From Microvirga terrae (GTDB taxonomy: Bacteria; Pseudomonadota; Alphaproteobacteria; Rhizobiales; Beijerinckiaceae): a stretch of 64,000 bases of DNA. Location: positions 62,001 to 126,000 of the forward strand of contig NZ_CP102846.1 in the NCBI RefSeq assembly GCF_013307435.2, in the 5' to 3' direction. The notes beneath the pieces are model-generated. The model worked only from the letters and a program-made list of their open reading frames with translations, made no database searches and was not told the origin of the DNA. The position numbers and the translations under genes were made by a program. Positions 55,047 to 63,211 of the stretch are shown here, piece by piece. Position 1 is the first letter of the stretch. Every line of letters begins with the position of its first letter.

Positions 55047-55456
55047 CTGCACAAAAACGGAGGTATTGAGCCCCGGGATGGACCTATAGGTGAGAGGATA
55101 AAATTCCTGCATAAAGTTTACAGTATTGAGCCTGGGCTATCCGTGCACAAAAACTGTGGTATTGAGCCCTGATTGCCCTGACATAACGTTGCTGCGTCAA
55201 GGCTACGGCATTGAGCCCGAACACGGTGCACAAAAACTACGGTATTGAGCTATAACTGAAAGGAGATTACGTTGCTGCGTCACATCTACAGTATTGAGCC
55301 CTTAACCCCACTGCACAAACTTTGAGGTATTGAGCCTCCTGCGGCCCGTACGGCTTCCGGCTCCCGACCGCCGCCCCAGATGGGTCCAAAGCCGCTCCTT
55401 GGCCTCCGCATGGGCCTTGCCGAGCCGTTCTGCGGAGGGTTTGCGGTATTGAGCCT
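55047..55456 (+). repeat. Eight iteron-like direct repeats
   Basis: The core (G/A)GTATTGAG occurs at 55062, 55122, 55159, 55207 (as GGCATTGAG), 55241, 55290, 55326 and 55445, nearly always followed by C(C/T). The first part of the unit is GCACAAAAAC in copies 1, 3 and 5 (GCACAAAC in 7, GCATAAAG in 2). In copies 4 and 6 it is replaced by GCTGCGTCA, preceded by ACGTT. Copies lie 34-60 bp apart except the last (119 bp), all in one orientation. Such arrays bind replication initiators or partition proteins. Confidence 0.8.
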
Positions 55457-55660
55457 CGCTGGTTGGAAGCATCCAAGTGTCGCCCGGATGGTCTCCACTG
55501 ATGAAGTCTATCGCGAGTTCGGGCGAGAGAAGTCTCTCAGGGAACGCCCTCTGGCCGAGGTTACTGGCGCCGCAACAGCAATCGCCAGAACCTGAAATGC
55601 GAATATCCAGCGCACCATTTTTTCTGTGGCTCAGCGAGCGAATCCACAGTTTCCGAGTGA

Positions 55661-55681
55661 GAAAATTGTACGCCAATTTTC
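55661..55681. repeat. Perfect inverted repeat GAAAATTG-TACGC-CAATTTTC
   Basis: Two perfect 8-bp arms flank a 5-bp spacer, in a locally AT-rich part about 200 bp after the last iteron-like copy. It could be an operator or part of an origin. Confidence 0.65.
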
Positions 55682-56502
55682 TGCAGCATCTCGGCCCCTC
55701 AGGCGCTACGCTGCGCAGTACAGCTCCGGTGGCCCCACCCGCGTCACGATTATTAACCGGTCTGCGCGAGCCCGGCGCTTGTCGCCCGGACACCCCAGCG
55801 ATGCAGACCATCATGCACCAGGCTCCTCTTCATTGTCGTTCTTTTCCATAGCTTTCCGAGCTAGATCGCAAATACGTGCACCGCTGCTTTCTCATTGGTC
55901 AGCCACTGACGTTATCGCGATGTGAGAATATCTGGTTACCTATCGTTTCCAGTCCCCTCGACGCTCCTGTAAAGTCTAACCTAGGCCACCCACTGAGACG
56001 CAACCCGCGGATCAAGTGCGAACATACCTGAGCCCGCGAGTGACAGCAGTTCCCCGCAGGATCAGATCAAGACCGGCAAGCGCAGCTCAGCCAGTCTCAT
56101 TGGGGCCTCGGATTTCGGGCCCATAAATGTGAATCCATAGGGCCGAAAAATCCGCAGTTCAGCGGGGCCGTCGGTTGCGGCAGGGAGCGTCCTCAACCAT
56201 GTGCGAATTTCCGGGAGTGCCTTTTCTCACCAAGCCCTGGGACTGGGATTGGGGAACTGGCGAAAGCGGCAAAGCAATCGGATCAATGACCACGGAGCGA
56301 ATGAGAACACAGCGGCACCATTTTTAGCATAATCTACATTCATAGGACTTGGGCCCCATCGACCTTGTGCGAATTTTGGTTGCACTGTGTTCCCACATTC
56401 TGAGGCGCGGGAGGCGTCGGAAATCGGGCGCGAATAAACTCTGGCGTTTATTCTCACCCCTGATCTCGGCCGCTCGCGGTCTGCACAATCCACATGCAAA
56501 AA
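55682..56502. other. Non-coding stretch between repeat region and promoter
   Basis: About 820 bp without a supported gene. TGTGCGAATTT occurs twice, at 56200-56210 and 56367-56377, 167 bp apart. No other structure was recognised. Confidence 0.5.
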
Positions 56503-56532
56503 TTGACGCGGAATTTGCCGGTACGGTATAAT
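56503..56532 (+). promoter_or_regulatory. Sigma-70-type promoter
   Basis: TTGACG (56503-56508) and a perfect TATAAT (56527-56532) are separated by 18 bp. The predicted start is near 56539, 65 bp upstream of the ATG of the AT-hook-like gene. This is the clearest housekeeping-type promoter seen in the window. Confidence 0.75.
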
Positions 56533-56552
56533 ATGAGGGACTAAAATGTCAC

Positions 56553-56585
56553 GTGCCCACAGGGCACCTTTGCTCCGCAGGAGCA
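56553..56585 (+). promoter_or_regulatory. Two tandem triloop hairpins in the 5' leader
   Basis: GTGCCC-ACA-GGGCAC (56553-56567) and TGCTCC-GCA-GGAGCA (56571-56585) are perfect 6-bp stems with three-base loops, 3 bp apart, just before the ribosome-binding site. As DNA they could also be operator palindromes. They lie between the promoter and the start codon. Confidence 0.65.
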
Positions 56586-56603
56586 TAAATCGGGTGGGGG
56601 CTG

Positions 56604-57953
56604 ATGGTAAAGTATATATGGGGTAAGGAGCGTCCCACGGACCGACGGCATCGTTTTGAGACGACGGTTATCAAGAACTGCAAGGCCGCCATCGAGGAGA
56701 TCGAGCGCAGCTATCAGGCGGCAATCGACAAAGCGAAGGAAGAACTGCGGCGGGCCGAGTTGGAGATCAAGAGGATCGACTACCTGACCCCTCACGGCCG
56801 CTACATCCGCAGCCGTGAGGCGGATCTGGCTGCCATGGGCCTTGCCAACACATTCGAGGAAGCTCCCGTCAAACGTGGTCGGGGCCGGCCGCGCAAACAC
56901 CCCCCAGGCCAGCGCGCCCCCCGTCGGTCTCGGGCGAAGGTGAGGCTGGCAGCACAGGGGCAGCCACCCGCGCGCGCTTCTGGTGGGCGCAAGGCAAGCC
57001 GCGCCTCTTCGCGCAAGACGTCCGGCACGGTTTCTCCCGTGACGGCCGCGCCGGCGCGTGTGCCAACTCCGGCTCCTAAGGCTGCGCCGAAGGTTGCGGC
57101 CGCTTTGCTGGAGTCGACCCTGGCCGGTGGCCTTGGCCAGGACACCATTCAGATTGAGGCGCAGGAGACGGCGTTCGAAATCAAGCCGATCGAGACCCGG
57201 ACGGTGGAAATCACCGTGGTCGAGAACGATCCTGAGTATGAGGCGGAGTTGGCCGAGCAGGCTGCGCTCGTGAAGGCACGTTTAGACGCCGAGAACGAGC
57301 CGGGCGAGGAAGTTCCGCATCCGAGCGTCCGCCGGACGAAGTTCACCCGTCGCTATGACTTTTCAGATGCCCAGGACGCATCGAAGGTTGATCCTGCCGT
57401 CCTTACGCTTTTCCCGCATTTTGGTTTTCCCACCATTCATCGGGGTGGTCCGATGTCGGAGGACGACTTGAAGCGCTGGCTTTTCGCTACCCTGTATAAG
57501 GAGAAGCGAAATGATGCGATCAGGGAAGATCGCTTTCAGGATGATCTCCGGATCTACAGAGGCTTGGAAGGTTTCTACAACGCGGTTGAGGTCATCATCG
57601 AAGGCGATATCCAGCGCGAGCGCGATCGGATCGCGATCTGGCACGTGATCGATACCCGGGTCGCCAATGCGGAGCAATACAGCGAACGTGCGGCCAAGGG
57701 TGAGATCAGCGACGACTTGGCTCGGATGTGGGTGGCTCATCTCGACTATCTTGCCTTGGGTAACCTCGAAGACAGCGAGCATCTCGTTTGGCGTCAGATC
57801 GTCGATGCGATGGAATGGCCTGAGGGCTTCTCGCGGATTGATCTGGCCCGGTGGGCTGGTCAAGATCCCGACGTGGTTCCTAATGTCCGGTCTTGGGCCG
57901 GTCAGCCGAAACACTTCCCTGAGCATCTGAGGGATGTTCCGTTCCCTCCATAG
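56604..57953 (+). CDS. Hypothetical protein with AT-hook-like motif
   Basis: Protein of 449 aa. An N-terminal coiled coil (residues 20-58, IEEIERSYQAAIDKAKEELR) precedes GRGRPRKHPPGQ at about 92-103, an AT-hook-like minor-groove motif within a 70-residue basic, Ala/Pro-rich stretch. The C-terminal 200 residues are acidic and globular (FPHFGFPTIHRGGPMSEDDL, IWHVIDTRVANAEQYSERAA) but unrecognised. It is preceded by a strong promoter and two hairpins and followed by a strong terminator, so it is a single-gene unit. A DNA-binding role linked to the adjacent repeat region is an inference. Confidence 0.7.
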   Translation: MVKYIWGKERPTDRRHRFETTVIKNCKAAIEEIERSYQAAIDKAKEELRRAELEIKRIDYLTPHGRYIRSREADLAAMGLANTFEEAPVKRGRGRPRKHPPGQRAPRRSRAKVRLAAQGQPPARASGGRKASRASSRKTSGTVSPVTAAPARVPTPAPKAAPKVAAALLESTLAGGLGQDTIQIEAQETAFEIKPIETRTVEITVVENDPEYEAELAEQAALVKARLDAENEPGEEVPHPSVRRTKFTRRYDFSDAQDASKVDPAVLTLFPHFGFPTIHRGGPMSEDDLKRWLFATLYKEKRNDAIREDRFQDDLRIYRGLEGFYNAVEVIIEGDIQRERDRIAIWHVIDTRVANAEQYSERAAKGEISDDLARMWVAHLDYLALGNLEDSEHLVWRQIVDAMEWPEGFSRIDLARWAGQDPDVVPNVRSWAGQPKHFPEHLRDVPFPP

Positions 57954-57976
57954 GATTTGAGGGGATGCTCATAAAG

Positions 57977-58007
57977 AAAGGCGGCCGTCGCAAGACGTGC
58001 CGCCTTT
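57977..58007 (+). terminator. Strong intrinsic terminator after the AT-hook-like gene
   Basis: AAAGGCGGC and GCCGCCTTT (9 bp) enclose a second stem CGTC/GACG with a GCAA tetraloop. The hairpin ends in TTT, 24 bp after the stop codon. Confidence 0.88.
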
Positions 58008-58074
58008 CGGTGTTTCTGCTCGAATGAGTGCCTCGCCTATTCTGCGACCTTCCGGGAATGGAAGGGGCGGCTGT

Positions 58075-58977
58075 TTACGCGGCGGCCTTCAGCGCCTCCG
58101 GGTGGCTATGGAGGAGGCGGTAGGCGTACTGCCACATGTGAGCCGGCACATGTAGGAACGCGATGGCGACCTCAAGCGGCAGGGCATGGAGGCGGCGCTC
58201 GATCTGCCTGCTCTGATCGTAGTAGGCGCGGTTCCGCCGCTCGGCGTAGGCAAACGTCCAATCCATGGTCTCCATGAGATGGACGAGCTCGGCGTCCCAT
58301 TCGGCCGGGACGTACTGAGCGACTGCCTCATCGATGACGGCGCGGACGATGGCCTGCTGGCGATCGTCCTCCTGGTCGATCTCGGCATTGACGGTATCCA
58401 GTGCGAGGAGCGTCTCGATGGCCGGCACCTTGCCGAGCAGGATGTCGGTGGCGAATTCGGCCTGACGCCGGAAGGCGGCGTGCTGCAGGGCCGGGCCGGT
58501 CAGCGGGAGAACCCACTTGTCGAAGGTTCGGCTGCTGCGCGGGGTCGGCGAGCCGAACACGAAGCCGTGGTAGGCCGCGTCCTTCAGGGGCGAGGTATAC
58601 GAGTACTCCGGCTTCCAGCGGTCATAGGCGGTGGTGGCGATCTCGTTCATCTCGCCCAGGACTTCGGCCGTATCGAGGTCGATGGCATAAGGCTCATCGT
58701 CGATAGAGGTGAAGCCGACACGGGTCAGGGAAACCCGGCCACGCTGGGAAGAGCCATCACGGCCCGAGCAGAGGTTGATCACGAGGTAGGTTGCCTCGGG
58801 ATGGACCAGGAATTTCGTGGTCAGGCCCATGACGCCCCAGGGGGTGTTCTTGTATTGGGCCGCTAGCACTTCATTGGCATCGCGGACGGCCTGCCAGCGG
58901 GCCCGGCCGATCGTATCCTGGCGGGACTCGAGAGAGCGGAGGATCGCGATAGCGGTGTCGATGCGAGCGTCGATCAT
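58075..58977 (-). CDS. Hypothetical protein (300 aa), full-length copy of a duplicated family
   Basis: Starts MIDARIDTAIAILRSLESRQ; the central part has CSGRDGSSQRGRVSLTRVGF and the C-terminal half carries VAQYVPAEWDAELVHLMETM, DWTFAYAERRNRAYYDQSRQ and LPLEVAIAFLHVPAHMWQYAY. The same C-terminal half recurs in the truncated gene at 59099-59566. No known family recognised. Intact, and probably expressed from its own promoter between the two copies. Confidence 0.65.
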   Translation of the reverse strand: MIDARIDTAIAILRSLESRQDTIGRARWQAVRDANEVLAAQYKNTPWGVMGLTTKFLVHPEATYLVINLCSGRDGSSQRGRVSLTRVGFTSIDDEPYAIDLDTAEVLGEMNEIATTAYDRWKPEYSYTSPLKDAAYHGFVFGSPTPRSSRTFDKWVLPLTGPALQHAAFRRQAEFATDILLGKVPAIETLLALDTVNAEIDQEDDRQQAIVRAVIDEAVAQYVPAEWDAELVHLMETMDWTFAYAERRNRAYYDQSRQIERRLHALPLEVAIAFLHVPAHMWQYAYRLLHSHPEALKAAA

Positions 58978-59073
58978 GTTGTCGTCTCCTTATTGGGATT
59001 TTGAACCCGCCAGGGGTCAATCCTAATTTTTGAGGAGATCTCTTTTCGGGTTTAGGCGAGTGAGCATGAAAAA

Positions 59074-59091
59074 ACCCGCCGGAGGGCGGGT
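59074..59091 (-). terminator. Intrinsic terminator of the truncated paralogue
   Basis: On the minus strand ACCCGCC and GGCGGGT pair around a 4-base loop, followed by a run of T (TTTTTT), 8 bp after the stop of the gene at 59099. Confidence 0.8.
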
Positions 59092-59098
59092 TTGAGTT

Positions 59099-59566
59099 TT
59101 AGGCCGCGGCCTTCACCGAATCCGGATGGTTCCGGAGCAGGTGATAGGCGTAGCTCCAGCTGCGGCCGGCCACATGGAGGAAGGCGATCGCGACTTCCAG
59201 CGGCAGGGCATGGAGGCGACGGGTGATTTCCCGGCGCTGGTCGTAGGACTCGCTCTTCGGCCGATCGGCTTCGTCGAAGGTCCAATCCATCGTCTCCATA
59301 AGGCGGACCAGATCGGCGTCCCACTCACGGGGCTGATACTGGGCCACGGCCTCCTTGATGCCGCCGTTGCGGATCACGTCGGCAAGGTGCGCCAGGCGCT
59401 TGAACGCCGGGTGCTGCAGGGCTGGGCCGGACATGGGCAGTACCCAGGAGTAACGGGTCAGGGACTCGCCCTTATAGGGAGAGGCGAAGACGAGGCCGGT
59501 ATAGGCAGCGTCACGCTCTGGATTCGGAGAGTACCAGCCGTCGTTATGCTGAAGGCCAGATCCCAC
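59099..59566 (-). pseudogene. N-terminally truncated paralogue of 58075-58977
   Basis: The frame (GTG at 59566, 155 codons) starts to match the full copy only at GWYSPNPERDAAYTGLVFAS, so about 118 residues are missing. It also lacks a 40-residue middle segment and keeps EWDADLVRLMETMDWTFDEA, LPLEVAIAFLHVAGRSWSY and the KAAA end. In the same phase, the stop codon of the upstream gene lies 39 bp before the GTG. A short functional protein cannot be excluded. Confidence 0.6.
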
Positions 59567-59605
59567 CCCACTGGAACCATCCGCAAGTCTGCAACCGATT
59601 ATAGA

Positions 59606-60118
59606 TCAGCCGTCCCTTGTGCGTCCGACCTCCGGCGTCTTCCAGGGCACGTAGGAAATGTATGCCAGGCGGATGACCAACAAGGTCAGCGTGCGCTGAA
59701 CCGAGATCTCCATGGCTCGTGGCTCGCCGGTCTCAGTATCGTAGACGAGCTGACAGCTCTGCCCGGATAAGTCTTCCCGCGTCGCAATCCACATCAAATC
59801 GATGAGGATCTGCCCAGGCGTATGCGTAACCACGTACCCCCCGATCCTGTAAGACATCGGGGTGTTCCAGGATACCCGCCTTTCCTTGCTTTCTCCATCG
59901 AGTTCGACATCGCCGACCCCGGCAGCCCGCCCGCGAAAGCCAGGCCCGCGACCCTGGAACAGACCGGTGAAGGAGAACCGCCGCCGGGGCGTGACCGGGA
60001 TCAGGGCGATCAGCCGCCTTGCATCCTCACGGGAAAAAGTCGCTCCATCTATCGTCAGACGGTCGAGCAGCGCATGGGCCTCGAGCCGCGCTGAGGTCTC
60101 GAGATCCTGGCTACTCAT
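59606..60118 (-). CDS. Hypothetical protein (170 aa), coupled to the AAA-like gene
   Basis: The ATG at 60118 overlaps the end of the AAA-like gene by 8 bp, so the two are probably co-translated. The sequence has TPRRRFSFTGLFQGRGPGFR in the middle and a hydrophobic segment near the C-terminus (TLTLLVIRLAYISYVPW). It may be a partner of the AAA-like protein. No family recognised. Confidence 0.55.
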   Translation of the reverse strand: MSSQDLETSARLEAHALLDRLTIDGATFSREDARRLIALIPVTPRRRFSFTGLFQGRGPGFRGRAAGVGDVELDGESKERRVSWNTPMSYRIGGYVVTHTPGQILIDLMWIATREDLSGQSCQLVYDTETGEPRAMEISVQRTLTLLVIRLAYISYVPWKTPEVGRTRDG

Positions 60119-61079
60119 TGCCCCGGACCTCCTGATCGTCGGTACCCGACGGCGGGGCTGCGTCCTCCTCAAGCGCACGATCGACTGGGAGAACCAGAAT
60201 ACTCTCCTCTCCAAGAACAAGCCGAACCTTCCCAGCGCCCTTTGCCTTCGCAAGGGCAAGGTCCACGTCGAGGCGATCGAGCAAGGCCTGAACGCCGTTT
60301 GCATAGGCACCGAGCACGGGATGCAGGCCGTAGGTCACAAGGCGTGCATCCAGGCCGCCCTCCTCGAGCACCAGACCATGCGCGTGGACTTGGTCCTCAA
60401 GTCCCTGGCAGTGACGCCGCGTCAGCTCGCCCGTCGTCAGCCTCTTCAGGCAGATCACGGCGTCGACGCTTCTGAGTACAGGGATCGGAAACCCGGCATC
60501 GGCCAGCAGCTTGACGGCTGACACATGGAGTCGGTCGGGATCGCTCTCCTGGCGGGCAAGTTCACCAATCTCGCCCTGTGCCAGCTCGGTCTTGAGGATG
60601 AAGACAGCCTCGCGCGTCGAGACCTCCCTCCCTGAGGGGTCCTGCAGGACATTGTTGGTCCAGGCTGACATGAGGCGACTGACGATGGTCGGATGCGCCC
60701 GTTCAATGGCATTGAGAACGATCACCGATTTCGGGTTGCCCCGCAGGAACTGCGGCAATGACATACTCTGAGGAAAGCCCCGATTCAGCCCGAGGATTAT
60801 GGCGTCCTCGCCGCCCCACGGCGGAGACAAATCGTAGAAGTGTCCTGCAGCCCCCAAGGCCGCTGTAAAGGGATGGAAGATGCCGGCTTTGGTGTCATTG
60901 GCATCAGGGCCAGCCAGCACGAAGACGCCCAGAGGACGATCGTCGGAGTGGGTTTCAAAGCGGTGGGCGAGTTCGGCTGCGAGGGCATCGATGGCAGCAT
61001 CCTGCCCGAAGATGTCGTCTTTCGCCGCGGTCCTGAACTTCTCGAGGATCGCTTGGGTGGTATTCACATCGGTCGTCAT
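60111..61079 (-). CDS. ClpB/ClpA-like AAA+ protein lacking Walker motifs
   Basis: Protein of 322 aa. IFGQDAAIDALAAELAHRFE then RPLGVFVLAGP follows the layout of the second AAA+ module of ClpA/ClpB. SVIVLNAIERAHPTIVSRLM and LQDPSGREVSTREAVFILKT match the Walker B-sensor 1 region. The Walker A position reads GPDANDTKA (residues 57-65) in place of GPTGVGKTE, and Walker B reads LNAIE in place of LDEIE. ATP binding and hydrolysis should therefore be lost. The start was set at ATG 61079; 61088 is an alternative. It is likely a scaffold or pseudoenzyme with the downstream protein. Confidence 0.6.
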   Translation of the reverse strand: MTTDVNTTQAILEKFRTAAKDDIFGQDAAIDALAAELAHRFETHSDDRPLGVFVLAGPDANDTKAGIFHPFTAALGAAGHFYDLSPPWGGEDAIILGLNRGFPQSMSLPQFLRGNPKSVIVLNAIERAHPTIVSRLMSAWTNNVLQDPSGREVSTREAVFILKTELAQGEIGELARQESDPDRLHVSAVKLLADAGFPIPVLRSVDAVICLKRLTTGELTRRHCQGLEDQVHAHGLVLEEGGLDARLVTYGLHPVLGAYANGVQALLDRLDVDLALAKAKGAGKVRLVLGEESILVLPVDRALEEDAAPPSGTDDQEVRGNE

Positions 61080-62016
61080 AGGTCTCATTTCGTAGATGGG
61101 TTGATGGAGATGAGCCCGTGCTCTTTCAGCTGCGAACACCCGGGCTCATGCAATGAGGTCGGACGGTCGCGTGCTGCGCCGGTTCACGGCACAGCAGCCT
61201 GGAATGTCCTCCTTGGGATTTTCTTGGTCCCACCCTCACCCATCTGACGTCTCAAATGTCTCTTGCTGGGAACGGCAAGGAAGGGTTCAGCAAAGCGCAC
61301 ACTGTCCACTTTCGGGAATTTTGAGCCTTGGCCCTCACCCATCCGGACATCGTCCCGTTCGTCAGCTCTTGGAACTAGGGCCTCCTGGGTCGCCGCTCCC
61401 CTCCTCCCATAGGAACCATCCGCGCCAGTGTTGATGCTCCGTTTGGCTGGAACAGTTCGGACGGTTCCTGATTGCTGACCTTGCCCGCTCGTCATCCTAC
61501 TATCGGGCGAGTGGCGTATCAGCCCATGTTGTGAATGTAATGTTGCAACCGGCATCTGAGGCTCCCCGTCTGAGACGTCTCTTGGTCGGGGCATGCCAGT
61601 CCATCGATGATAAGATGATCGCCCTCGCCTCGCCGATCACAGAACATAAGCTAGCGAATGGCTCACGTTTGATGTGTTCCGCTCTTAGGAACCACGACAC
61701 TATTGGTGGTGAAGTAAGCTTGCCAGGGCCTCGATTGCCTTGCCCGCTAAGAGTTGGATTTCAATGATCTGCAGGTCCTGATGACCGCCTACATCGCCCT
61801 GCTAAAAACAGGGAATCTGATAACGCCCCTTTTGACAAGAAGTCCGCTGCTCCGGGAACAGTTCACCGATGTCCCTTCATCATCCGTGAGATCGGCGAGG
61901 CTCGCTGCCCTGAGGTGCTCCTCGACAGATTCTGATCCGGCCCGTTTGACGGATCTATGAACGCCGCAGGGCCCTCAGGGCTACCAACACGGCCTCAGTC
62001 GAATCCTCCCGTGCGG
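61080..62016. other. Long intergenic region with third 15-bp motif
   Basis: About 940 bp without a supported gene. It contains TTTTGACAAGAAGTC at 61830-61844, the reverse complement of the motif beside the integrase. A GAGACGTCTC palindrome lies at 61571-61580. Confidence 0.5.
61830..61844 (-). repeat. 15-bp motif GACTTCTTGTCAAAA, copy C (reverse)
   Basis: Third identical copy, in opposite orientation to the two at 43211 and 48685. On its own strand GCAGCG lies directly upstream, as in copy A with a 5-bp insertion, and GCGTTATC follows within 15 bp. Confidence 0.7.
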
Positions 62017-62631
62017 TCACACGCATACTCCATACTTGATCTGGTCGAGGAGCGTCAGGACTTGGTCCGACCTACCTTGAGACACCAGGTCTAGAGGAGT
62101 GGCCTGCAGCGCTTGATTATGCTCGACTAACCATAACACGCCCTGATCGCCAAAGACCTCGTGTGTCCTCGCAACGACTGTAGCGATCTCTGGCCCAGAG
62201 CCCTTGAGAGACCTGAGTTGCGCAATCTGTCCTTCAAGATGAGTGATCGCTTGATCCAGCAAGGGGTCAACGTTCATCGTGGTGTAATCCTTGTCGATAG
62301 GCTCATTGTCGTTTGGTCCCTTGCCTTGCCTCTGCGCAAGCAGACCCTCTTCGAAGGGAAGGTCCTCGACACGCCCATCGTGTTCATCAATAAACCGAAT
62401 GTCGGCGTCTGTATAAGGCTTGAAATCCCGATCAATTTCGTTGGGCGGCATATAGACGCCCTGCGCTGCAGCGCGGAGGAATCTCAGGAGTTCGAGCTGC
62501 CCTTCCTCGGTTGCCATGAGCTCACCCGGAGGGCGGCTGCCGAATATGCCGTGAGGTCCCCGTAGAAAGTCCTCAGGGTCATCGTAGAGGGCCTCAATGA
62601 GTGTGCGGATCTCGTCGACGATCTGGGTCAT
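62017..62631 (-). CDS. Hypothetical protein with ParS/MbcA-like C-terminal domain
   Basis: Protein of 204 aa. The last 50 residues (EVFGDQGVLWLVEHNQALQA, TPLDLVSQGRSDQVLTLLDQ) match the toxin-binding domain of ParS/MbcA antitoxins in which Pro-Leu-Asp-Leu is typical. The N-terminal 150 residues are acidic and unrecognised. No RES gene is adjacent, so it is an orphan antitoxin-like protein or a regulator that reuses the domain. Confidence 0.6.
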   Translation of the reverse strand: MTQIVDEIRTLIEALYDDPEDFLRGPHGIFGSRPPGELMATEEGQLELLRFLRAAAQGVYMPPNEIDRDFKPYTDADIRFIDEHDGRVEDLPFEEGLLAQRQGKGPNDNEPIDKDYTTMNVDPLLDQAITHLEGQIAQLRSLKGSGPEIATVVARTHEVFGDQGVLWLVEHNQALQATPLDLVSQGRSDQVLTLLDQIKYGVCV

Positions 62632-62803
62632 GCCTGAGACTCTAACATCAGGAGGGATAAACGCCAGTTCTCGGGGAGGTCATGGTTGCAATCGCGCTCA
62701 CGTGAAAGATAATTCCGGTGAGGACGGCTCTCCCTACCGACTGACACCGTTGACTTCAGCGTATGAGATCGCGCCCGCTCTCTCATCTGTCACGGCAACC
62801 CTC

Positions 62804-63055
62804 CTACCCGTCCCTGAGCGCGTAGCCACGTCGGCGCTTCCGCTGGAGCCAAGTCTCAAGAGCTTCCACGGCCATCGATTGGGTTTCGTAAAGCTCAATC
62901 CGCGTCTGACCAGGCCGACCGATACGGCCCCATTCCCGGATCAACGAGGCATCACCGAACAGGCTGGTCTCGATCGACAGGACATAGTAGCGAGCCATGT
63001 TGCAGCTTGGGTCGCACCGGTGCAGGACCAGGCAGTGGATCGTATCGTGAGCCAT
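62804..63055 (-). CDS. WGR-domain protein
   Basis: From the ATG at 63055 the product has 83 residues: DPSCNMARYYVLSIETSLFG, then LIREWGRIGRPGQTRIELYE with the W-G-R triad, and a basic KRRRGYALR end. WGR domains bind DNA or RNA and occur in PARPs and in small alphaproteobacterial plasmid proteins. The frame opens upstream only with TTG (63091). Confidence 0.85.
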   Translation of the reverse strand: MAHDTIHCLVLHRCDPSCNMARYYVLSIETSLFGDASLIREWGRIGRPGQTRIELYETQSMAVEALETWLQRKRRRGYALRDG

Positions 63056-63211
63056 TCGCCACTGTCGCGCGGGCCCCTGGACGCGGTCCAATCAAAGTCC
63101 TGAATCCTTTGCGCACCAACGATTCACATCCGTGATGCACCCTACCGCCGCTGCTCTCTAAGTCTACGCACGCTGGCCAATCCTTCATCTCGACGCGCAC
63201 GAACTCTCTTC

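Noticed and set aside
55040..55460. CRISPR array as an explanation of the repeats
   Set aside because: Repeat units are partly degenerate, spacing is irregular (34-119 bp), and no cas genes are present; iterons fit better.
55302..55814. 170-codon minus frame inside the iteron-like region
   Set aside because: Covers the repeat array, shows no family features and has no ribosome-binding site; the repeats explain the sequence better.
61184..61594. 136-codon minus frame before the AAA-like gene
   Set aside because: Composition and lack of start signals argue against coding.
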